A model generated the notes under the pieces. The model searched no databases. It was not told the DNA's origin and worked only from the letters and a program-made list of their open reading frames with translations. From NCBI GenBank assembly GCA_002007465.1, contig LNAC01000276.1, positions 5,081,420-5,145,419 on the forward strand: a stretch of DNA of 64,000 nucleotides, written 5' to 3'. Below are positions 56,371-64,000 of this stretch, one piece after another; position 1 is the first letter of the stretch, and each line of letters opens with the position of its first letter. Made by a program: the position numbers and the translations under genes. This DNA comes from Ailurus styani (taxonomy: Eukaryota; Chordata; Mammalia; Carnivora; Ailuridae).

Positions 56371-56584
56371 ACCTAGACAGTGGGTAGTCTCTGAGACACA
56401 AATATCCAGATGGTTTGCACCAATGAACCAGTGATTTCCACCCTCAGTGTCAACCATGGGTGGGTGTGGGGTGTCTCACCTGCTCTTCCCATCTGAGCGG
56501 GGCCCAGAGGCCCCTAGACACCTGCTGCCACCAGATGGTGGGCACAAAGCAATTGTTCAATAAACACCTGGGTTAAAGTGCATT
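56371..56584. other. Intergenic; possible old-repeat tail
   Basis: caattgttcaataaacacc at 56550 is the kind of tail old LINEs leave. No gene. Confidence 0.4.
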
Positions 56585-56715
56585 GTGGAGGGACAGAGAA
56601 GAGAGAAAGAGAGAGGAAGAGAAAGAGATACAGAAAGAAACAGAAAAGGCAGGAAGGGCAGAAGGGAAGGAGAGAGGAGGACAGCAGAGAGAGAGAGAGA
56701 GAGAGAGAGAGAGCA
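56585..56715. repeat. GA-rich purine tract
   Basis: gagagaaagagagaggaag-type units, then pure (AG)n at 56688-56714. Confidence 0.93.
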
Positions 56716-57180
56716 GATCGCCACTAACCCACCAACGACAGCCCCAAGCACGCAGACCCCAGCAAACAACACCCAGAGGTCTGTAACCACTAACTGTCTG
56801 CAACAAGTGCTCGCTCCCATCCTCAGCGCCCTGGAACCTCACAGCACTTATGCTGGACCCCAACAACCCCCAAATCTTCACCATCAGTACACCCCACAAT
56901 AGTCAGACCCCACAACAGACAGACCGTGAGGACGAACACGCACGGGTCTGCACAGCAGCTGGACGCATCTAACCACCACATCCCGGAACACCGTGGGACA
57001 CCCCCCCGCCCCCCGCCAAGCGACAACCCAACCCTCCCCTACAGACAGACCCCGAGACGACCACACCACAGTAGACCTTCCCAGGTCCCCACACACCCTC
57101 TTCTGAGACCTCAGCCTTCCACCCAGTGCCCCCCCAATGCACACACCCCAATGGGTGTAGCCCCCTTAACGACTGGCTCT
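56716..57180. repeat. C/A-rich, T-poor strand-skewed tract
   Basis: Plus strand with many cac/acc/cca/gac steps and little T for about 450 bases. agaccccacaacagacagacc and acagacagaccccgagacg recur, suggesting a decayed minisatellite. It follows directly on the GA tract. Confidence 0.45.
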
Positions 57181-58590
57181 CTCCGGCCCTTTTGGGGGTT
57201 CCATAAAGCCTGTGTTTTTTTACCCCTAAGTGCTGGCCAGGCGACAACAGCTGTCCTCAGCCCCCTGATGTAGGGGACAGGGGCCGGCAGGGGGCAACAC
57301 CCAAAGAAGGAGCAGAGAGGAGGGCGGGAGCAAGGACAGAAGGAAGCAGAGCTGGGGCGCGCAGGGAAGGTAGGCTTTGGAGGCAGCGGGCCACAGAGAG
57401 AAGGCAGTCGCTGGAGGGTCCCCCAAAATAGAGGCAGGCATCGGGGGCTGAAGCCAGATGCTCTCGCCCACGGCTGTGTGAGGACTGGCCCTGGCCGCCA
57501 CTCCGCCGGCCAGCCCTTCCTGTCCCGTCCCCAGGGCCACGCCGGGGCTCCCTCGGGGCAGGCGGGAGTCCCAGGAGACAGAGCCCAAGAGGGGAAAGGA
57601 CAGGCCCTTCTGAGTCAGACAGAGGCCTGCTCTCCGTCGCCGAACCCAGAGCGGGGCTCGGATGAGGCCACAGAGATGTGACACACAGAGACAAAGAGAC
57701 GCACAGAGAAAATCCCAAAGGGAGCCAGAGACCCCGAGACACAGGGAGAGGGACACACAGAGAGAGAGCTGGGGCAGGAAAGTTGGAGGCAACAGAAAAG
57801 ACTCAAGACAGAGCCAGCCTGAGAGAGACAGCAAGAGGGACGGGAGACGGGTGGGGGAGGGGGTGGAGGTCTGGGGGAGGGTCCCCGAGGGTCCCCTGGG
57901 GCCCTGGCTGTCGGGCAGCCCAGGCGGGCCTCTACCTGCACACGGGGCTCACTTCCCAGGTCGCTGTTTCCCCAGCAAGTCCTGCGTGAGCCACGAGCCA
58001 CCACACGTCAGCGGCGCGGGGCCTCCAGACTCCTCCGCGGTGGAGGGAGTCACCAGCGCTTCCGTAAAGGCGACACCCCGGCCCCCAGCCTGTAGCTCGT
58101 GGCTTTCCCTGCAGAGCTGTCCCCCCACACACACCTGGTGTCTGCCCAGGGAGCAGGTGCTGTGGGCTGGCTCCAGCTCCGGGCGGGGGGGGGGCCACTG
58201 GGGTGCAAACGGCCCCCCCAGGAGGGCTCCAAGGGAGGGGGCCTGCTGGCCTCACCACTGGGGGCCCCGCAAGGGGGTGGTCTGGACGGCCAAAGCTGCA
58301 CCACCTCCTTCCACCCCACCAAAGCCCTTCCAGAAAGATCAGAGGAGCAAAGGGAAGGGTCCCTTTCTCTCCTTCCCTGCGCGGATGCTGTCCTGCTCAG
58401 ACACCCTCTGGGGCTCCTCATTGCCTTTCAGATTTTCTAATTCCTTGCCCTGGACAGACCCTCTCTTCCCAGTCTAACCAGCAGAGGAAACAAGCGCAGA
58501 GCATTTTGGAACGTTCCCCCAGGGGGAAGCGAGGCCCAGCCTTTAACTTCAGCCTGAGTTTTCTGAGTGGACAGCAGTAAATGGGGGCGG
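57181..58590. other. GC-rich region, no supported gene
   Basis: 57660-57850 is rich in gagacacagag-type steps, which produce Arg/Glu-rich frames on the plus strand and Leu/Ser/Cys-rich ones on the minus strand. Long frames here (202, 161 and 271 codons) overlap one another on opposite strands and carry no domain. A CpG-richer part lies at 57.9-58.3 kb. Confidence 0.45.
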
Positions 58591-59000
58591 AAGGTATTCC
58601 AGGCAGAGGGAACAGCACACGCGAAGGCTTAGAGGTAAGGACCGCTTGGATGTGCTCCGGCGGATCCTGGAAGAGATGGTCGGAGCTGCTTGGAGGAAAG
58701 CCCACGCACTTGGCCCCTGGACGGGAACAGACTGCAGGGGCAGGGTGGGGGGCTGGAGGTGAGGAGGAGCCTGAGGCACGCCCCACGTGCTGCGCCACCC
58801 ACCCCTCCCCCCGGCACCCCGCCCCCTCCCCGCTGGACTTGAGGAAGATCCACGCGGAGAGGGGATTGAGCGGGCCTTGATTTGGGAACAGCGGCACCTG
58901 GTGGGCACGGTCTGGAACTGCACCCTCCTTCATGGGTTCATTCAGCAGATATTTACTGCAAGCCCAGCCCCGTTCCCGCGGTTCTGACACCCCGATGGGG
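58591..59000. repeat. Fossil repeat at left, then unassigned
   Basis: ggtattccaggcagagggaac and gcgaaggcttagaggtaagg (58595-58640) belong to the old family of 30.9 kb. The rest is GC-rich and unassigned. Confidence 0.5.
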
Positions 59001-59345
59001 TCATCTTTTAATTCCCCCTTCCTATAAAATAAATTCACCGTCAGCAATAATCATGAAATGAAAAATTATAATAGCCACAAAGTAAATACAGATGGTGAAA
59101 ATTTGATGTCCAATAGAAGAATACTGTATGTAAAAAGCGGCCAGTAACTAAGTGAATTTTAATAAAACAGCAAACAGTACAGTTTGGAAAGCCACTAAGT
59201 CGTGCCTCTGATGTACCGTTTTACTTTCTGGATTCGTTCATTAATGTTAAAACAGAGAACATTTTTTTAAAAAATAAGATTTCTACACTTCGCAATTTTG
59301 TCAATTATATACCTCAATAAAGCTGAAAAATTAAACAAATGAAAA
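59001..59345 (+). mobile_element. Old L1 3' end-like AT-rich piece
   Basis: gtcaattatatacctcaataa-type ending and surrounding AT-rich text match the general L1 3' end. Weak. Confidence 0.4.
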
Positions 59346-59515
59346 GGCTAAATTTCCCTTTTTAAGACATCACTTAAACTCAGCACTATAGTTCATATAT
59401 GAAATAATACTTACACTTACTTGCCAATGAAAAATATTGTGTCTCACGGTTTGCAATCCTTTGCTGTTTGAATAAACACAAATAAAATCTTCAAGTGGTC
59501 ACAGAAAAATACAAA

Positions 59516-59516
<1 letters not shown>

Positions 59517-59547
<31 letters not shown>
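59517..59547. repeat. (ATT)n microsatellite
   Basis: Ten uninterrupted TTA units. Confidence 0.97.
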
Positions 59548-59569
59548 GTGCTCCCTTCATGATTACTAG

Positions 59570-59765
59570 GTGTTCTGCAGTGTTCTAATTACTTTACACA
59601 TAATAACCTTTATTCTTCACCCAGACCTGTGAAGCGGGTACTACTATTATCCCATCTTACAGAGGAAGAAACTGAGGCACAGGGGGATCAAGGTAATGGC
59701 TCAAGGTCACACAACGACGGATGGACCAAGATATGAGCCCGCAGGGCATGTGTTCTTGACGTTTG
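59570..59765 (-). repeat. MIR, inverted
   Basis: cccatcttacagaggaagaaac, tgaggcacagggggatcaagg and gctcaaggtcacacaacgac are a good reverse MIR. Confidence 0.8.
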
Positions 59766-60110
59766 GGCTCTATTGGCCTAGACTGAAGTCAGGAGGAGGG
59801 TGGTCAGGGACCACTGCCCTGAGGACATGGCCCAGTTAACCAGGAGGAGGAGGAGATGGGGATGTCAGGCAGAGGAAACGGGGTGGGGGGGGGACAAAGT
59901 TGGGATAAATTCAGTGATTTGGAGGAACAGAGAGGAAGCCTTTGGGGCTGGAGCTGAGTGAGGTGGGGACAGCGGGGGCTGATATGAGGTCATCTGGGAC
60001 CCAATAAGGCTCTACACAAGGGAGGAATGACTCTGATTTCCTCTCTCCAGCAGTGAAGCCTCTAGCATCACCTGGAATCAGTCAGGGCTCCTTTGGATAT
60101 AAATGACAGG
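59766..60110. other. Intergenic, nothing recognised
   Basis: G-rich 59820-59900. No gene. Confidence 0.4.
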
Positions 60111-60380
60111 AGCAAGAGGCTGGATCTCACACAGGATGAGGGGTCCAGGCTTCCTGTCTCTGCTAGCCCAGCTATGTGGCCTTGGGAGAATGGTTTCCCC
60201 TCTCTCTGCTTCAGTTTCCTCATCTATGCAATGGGGATAATAACAGGAGTGAACTCAGAGGGTTGTTGGGAGAATTAAATAGGTTAACACATATCAAGAG
60301 GTTAGAATAAGGGTCTAAGGATCTAAGTAAGGGTTACATAATGTCATGTAGCATTATCTTCATTATCACAATAAAGATGA
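60111..60380 (+). repeat. MIR, well preserved
   Basis: gtggccttgggagaatggttt, cttcagtttcctcatctatgc, aatggggataataacaggag and gttgttgggagaattaaatag. Confidence 0.88.
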
Positions 60381-61365
60381 AAGTCTGACGGCTGCAGGTG
60401 AGGTTTGATCCAGGTGTTCACGTGATATCCTCAAGGTTCTGGTGTCTTCCCTCTGCTACCCCAGGCTGCCTGGGCTTTACGTCCTGATTCCACACAGGAG
60501 TTAAAGCCCCAGTCCCAGCCCTGCAATCCACAATATTGTCACTGCCATTTCTCTCATCCTCAAACCACACTATCTAGGGCCAGATTGAGCGTCTCTTCCA
60601 TTTGACCCAAAGAAGGGGGGAAAGGCAGGAGGGGGAGGAACCTGAGTCCCCAGAATCCCCAGCAAGTCTCCTTGCCTCTCATTGGCTCTGAGGGGGTTAT
60701 GTACCCACTCTTGAGCCAATTGCTGTGGCCAGAAAGATGAAGTAGTGGCCGGGAGCTGGGGTTAGAGCCAATCACAGCGGAGGAGAGGAGTGGAGGGCGG
60801 GGAGAGGAGGGTGCATGGTCAGAAAAGAAATTCAGGGTCCGAGCTCTACTTCACCTGCCCTGATGGGTTCTGTGCTGGAGTCCTAGAGAATCTCCCACCT
60901 TGACTCAGTTTCCCTACTCTGTTCCAGTCCCCACACTTCACATCAGGTTGACGCCAGAGCAGAGAAGTGGGGGAACCAGCCTCACCCTCCCGGAGAAGTG
61001 GAATAACTTTTGGGCATTTATTCTCATCAATACCTCCCAATGAAAAAAGGAATACCACCCAATGACCCAACCCCTTTCCCGGTTTCCACCCTCATCCTCC
61101 CTGCCCCGGGGGAGGAATGAGGCAGCTCACACAGGACAGAAGCTTGCTGTCTGGAGACTTCTAGGGTATTCCTTCAGTGACCAGAGGAAGGGGGTTCATC
61201 AGGGTAAGGAACACCCCTTCAGCCCCAGAGGGACCCGAAAACACCAGAGCGGGACCAGGCTACACAGTCTGTGTGAGTCCAAGAGGACCCAACCTCTCCC
61301 GGTCTCCCTCCACCCACATCCCTCCTACCCCAGGCAGAGAGGACAGAAGGGGGGATGCAAAGGTT
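60381..61365. other. Intergenic; cluster of CCAAT-like motifs
   Basis: attggct (about 60680) and agccaat (about 60713 and 60767) occur within 90 bp. They may belong to an old repeat, and no transcription unit can be tied to them. Confidence 0.35.
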
Positions 61366-61645
61366 AGCTTTGTGCCCACTTGGTTAGGCTAAAGTATTGG
61401 GCCATCCAAACACTAATCTAAGAGTTGCTGTGAAAGCATTTTGTAGATGTGGTTCCCATCTGCAATCCCTTGCCTTTAAGTGAAGCAGATTCCCTTCGCT
61501 ATGTGAGTGGGCCTCACCCAATCAGTTGAAGGCCTTAGGAGCCTTTGGCCAAGTGCTCAAAAAAATCTCATGATATATATATACCCATACATATGTTATT
61601 GGTTCTGTCTCCCTGGAGAGTCCTGGCTGATAGAGAGGCCATCCG
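61366..61645 (+). mobile_element. LTR-like ancient repeat, partial
   Basis: cttggttaggctaaagtattg, gtgagtgggcctcacccaatc, gttgaaggccttaggagcc and ttggttctgtctccctggag match the family at 25.7 and 31.2 kb. Confidence 0.65.
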
Positions 61646-61879
61646 TCTTACCACTGCCGTGCTTGGGAGAGAGGAGGAGTTGGCCCCAGCCGACGTGAAG
61701 GCCCTGGGTGTCAAGGGAAGGCAGAGAAGGTTAAGCCAGGGCATGAAGCTCTCCAGTCCCAAGCAGGCAGAAGCTCAGACCCTCTTACTCTTGGCCTCCT
61801 GTCCAAGCCCCTTGGGCCCCTTGGCCTAGCTGGCCTCACCCCTCCACCATCAGGAAGTCTAAATGATCCCCCACCTGTG
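61646..61879. other. Intergenic, nothing recognised
   Basis: Short frames only. Confidence 0.4.
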
Positions 61880-62930
61880 GAGGGCAGGACAGTCAAGTCA
61901 GGCCACAGTCCACACCCCTAGAACCCGACCACAGGCAGGGTGTGGGCAAACACAGCCCTTAGGGGGCATGGGGTAGTGGGTGACAAAGGGACCCTTAGGT
62001 GTGAAAGCACTGGGCGTTAGCCGTTGCTGTGTCAACCTAGCAGAAGTACAGCTGTTGACACAGATGGTGGGGTGTTGGCTGGTGAGGACGGGGGAACAGA
62101 ACTCACCAGTGTCAGGGCAACATCCCACAGGGGGCTGGCCACTGGGCGCTGGACTCAGGCATACACATGGGGGTGCAGGTCTGACCTGTCCCGTATCTGG
62201 TGGAAGCTGGGTGAGCCTGGCCAGGGGGGAGCTGGGGGATTAAAGAAATAGGCTGTGGACCTCTGTGAACCACGCGGGGTGTTGGAGGCAGGCCCCTTGG
62301 GTATTGAGCTGTGCTGGGTGTTTTCTGATTGTGGCTGGCTAATAGATGCTGGAGAAGGGACATGGTGGTCATCAGGGTTTCCATTTATTGGACCATTTTG
62401 GTATTTGGCTGCCAGACCTTAGATCGAGGCCAGTACCTGGACATAAACGGGAGCAGGTGTTGGAACACCCACACATCACGTGACTAGGGGCAGAGCAGCG
62501 GCCTGTTTGGGGGAACACGTCTCCTCTGGCCTGAGAGAAGTTGGGGTGCTGACAGCAGAGGGAGTTGGGATGTTCACGTGTTGGGCTTCGACCAGCCAGA
62601 GGTGGGGAGTCTGCAGGCACTGGATGTGGGGAGGCTTCAGTATTAGCCTGAGGAGCGAGGTATTGGCACTGGCTGATGGGAAAGAATCATCTGAGATGCT
62701 AGAGTATTCTCACCCTGAGTGCAGGTACCATGGGTTGGACAACAGGATCCTGACTTGTTCGAGTACCACGGGGTCAACACATTGGATGCCAGCTCTTGGG
62801 GGCTGGAGATCTCAGGTGCGGGCACGCAAAGGTCCTGGAAGTGTCCACAGATTGGGTGTGTAGGTCTTGGCCCAGTGGAGTACTGCAAAGTTGAGCATGG
62901 ACATAAGAGCTGATCGGGCACCAGGCATTG
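61880..62930. repeat. G/T-skewed degenerate minisatellite-like tract
   Basis: About 1 kb with recurring ggtgttgg, gggtgttttct, tgggatgttcacg and ggtattgg-type modules at irregular spacing, G-rich on the plus strand. Very decayed; the tandem nature is a visual impression. Confidence 0.35.
62027..62063. other. Perfect 10-bp inverted repeat
   Basis: ctgtgtcaac at 62027-62036 and gttgacacag at 62054-62063, spacer 17 bases. Possible hairpin, no known function. Confidence 0.85.
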
Positions 62931-63140
62931 GGGAGAGCAGCCTTGAACCTCCCGCCCCAGGCCCGGGGTGGATTCAGCCAGCCCCCTTCCCTGACGTGTA
63001 GACCCAGCAGCTGCTCGTGAGTGTGAATGTTTGGGACAGATACCCTCGCCTACCCTTCCCACTCAATCCTCACCTGCCTTATAGGGCACCCAGTCATAAA
63101 AGGAGGCCTCACCTATGGTGACTCAAGAAGTCCAAATGTC
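62931..63140. other. Intergenic; target site of the next SINE
   Basis: No feature other than the left target-site duplication at 63125-63140. Confidence 0.5.
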
Positions 63141-63346
63141 GGGCGCCTGGGTGGCTCAGTGGGTTGAAGCCTGTGCTTTCGGCTCAGGTCATGATCTCAG
63201 CGTCCTGGGATCGAGGCCCGCATCGGGCTCTCTGCTCAGCGGGGAGTCTGCTTCCTCCTCTCCCTGTCTCTCTGCCTGCCTCTCTGCCTACTTGTAATCT
63301 CTCTCTCTGTGTCAAATAAATAAATAAAACCTTTAAAAAAAAAAAA
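63141..63346 (+). mobile_element. Can-SINE, mustelid-type
   Basis: ggcgcctgggtggctcagtg, gggttgaagcctgtgc, tail aaataaataaataaaacc plus an A-run. The target-site duplication aagaagtccaaatgtc is at 63125-63140 and 63347-63362. Confidence 0.96.
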
Positions 63347-63362
63347 AAGAAGTCCAAATGTC

Positions 63363-63540
63363 ACAAAGGCTGGAGAATGGGAGACAGTTATCGCAGTCTG
63401 GTGCACACCAATGGGCCAGCCCATCCCCACGTCTCCGAGGGTGGGGGGTGTGGCCAGGATGGGACACAGGTGCACTCACTAATGTCAGCACCCAGCGCCT
63501 GGGAGAGGCCAGAGTGACCTTGGCATTGCCTGGTTGACAA
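63363..63540. other. Intergenic, nothing recognised
   Basis: Unassigned. Confidence 0.4.
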
Positions 63541-63813
63541 GCAGGACACTTGGGGCTGCTAAGAGAGTAAATCCTAAATGTTTTCACTGGAAATGCTATG
63601 GTGGTGATCATGGTAATCGTTCTGCAATATACAAGAGTCTCAAAGCTTCCCACTGTACAACTTAAACAACGTTATAGGTCAATGATATTAAAGCTGGGGC
63701 GAAATGCATACAGGTTAAATTGGAAAGGGAAAATGTAAATGCATAACAATTGCTGGTGGGTTAAATAAACTGAATCATCCATCCAAAAAATATTTTTAAT
63801 AAAAAAGTAATTT
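63541..63813 (+). mobile_element. Old L1 3' end fragment
   Basis: gctatggtggtgatcatgg, gtacaacttaaacaacgttat and gtcaatgatattaaagctggg are a decayed L1 3' end. The remainder to 63813 is AT-rich. Confidence 0.5.
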
Positions 63814-63944
63814 GGGGGCACCTGAGTGGCTCAGTCGATTCAGCATCCAACTCTTGATTTCAGCTCAGGTCATGATCTTGGGGTCATGGGTCAAGCCCTG
63901 CATTGGCTCTGCCCTCAGTGCAGTCTGCTCAGAATTCTCTCTCC

Positions 63945-63987
<43 letters not shown>

Positions 63988-64000
63988 CACCCCCCCCCCC
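63814..64000 (+). mobile_element. Can-SINE, older subfamily, cut by the window edge
   Basis: gggggcacctgagtggctca, gtcgattcagcatccaactc, long (CT)n. The last 13 bases are a near-pure C run with no poly(A) reached, so the right end lies outside the window or is misassembled. Confidence 0.9.

Noticed and set aside
57284..57297. CTCF-like motif ccggcagggggcaa
   Set aside because: Only a partial match to the core consensus; by eye such a site cannot be told from GC-rich background.
57226..58477. 202-codon minus and 271-codon plus frames suggesting a secreted or coiled-coil protein
   Set aside because: They overlap on opposite strands and derive from gagacacagag-rich sequence; no splice-bounded or domain evidence.
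60680..60775. Three CCAAT-like boxes as a promoter
   Set aside because: No coding exon or CpG-rich start follows, and the wording resembles an old repeat.
1..64000. tRNA, rRNA or other structured RNA genes
   Set aside because: The only tRNA-like sequences are the SINE heads, which are diverged repeat copies and not functional tRNA genes.

Overview
This is mammalian nuclear DNA, almost certainly from a caniform carnivore and most likely a mustelid (weasel, ferret or marten group). The main evidence is the short interspersed repeats. At least sixteen are tRNA-derived Can-SINEs. They have neither the dog-type nor the cat-type head, but the arctoid type, and six carry the variant cagtgggttaaagc that I associate with mustelids. 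Carnivore-type L1 3' ends and many older mammalian repeats (MIR, L2, MER5A, MER20, Tigger, MaLR-like LTRs) agree with this. There are no operons, CRISPR arrays or prokaryotic signals.

Three protein-gene loci are recognisable: OR2Z1 (minus strand, about 1.3-2.5 kb), ACTL9 (plus strand, 21.6-22.9 kb) and NFILZ (minus strand, 41.2-42.1 kb). As I recall, this set, order and relative orientation match the human chromosome 19p13.2 block NFILZ-ACTL9-OR2Z1, so the window is a conserved syntenic segment read in the opposite direction. OR2Z1 is an olfactory receptor whose frame is broken here by three tandem copies of an 89-bp unit. ACTL9 is an intact single-exon actin-like gene of 416 codons, of a family known from testis. 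NFILZ is an intact single-coding-exon bZIP factor of 286 codons, related to NFIL3/E4BP4. The three are neighbours by position only, and nothing suggests a shared pathway. About 2.8 kb downstream of ACTL9 lies a short decayed remnant that matches the last codons of ACTL9 and carries an in-frame stop. It looks like the relic of a second actin-like copy.

Layout. 0-14 kb: L1 3' ends, the OR2Z1 locus, a MER20 and a MIR each split by a SINE, an old LINE carrying three SINEs, and a Tigger relic. 14-20 kb: a 2.9-kb truncated L1 with clean target-site duplications and an assembly gap, a GGAA array, then an old L1 with a younger L1 and a SINE nested in it. 20.3-26.3 kb: ACTL9, a strongly C-rich degenerate tract and the actin-like relic. 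26-41 kb: old LINE, LTR and DNA-transposon debris, plus a notable 14-bp perfect inverted repeat with E-boxes. 41-45 kb: NFILZ, an old L1, and an L1 stub whose tail has become a GGAA microsatellite. 45-64 kb: mostly unique or anciently repetitive sequence with no gene I can support, several L2/MIR copies, skewed minisatellite-like tracts, and SINEs at the right end.

I found no convincing undescribed system. The observations most worth following up are the OR2Z1 triplication, the actin-like relic, the nested and tail-expanded L1s, and the E-box palindrome. Repeat family names come from recognising consensus phrases, not from a database search, and repeat boundaries are approximate unless a target-site duplication is given.
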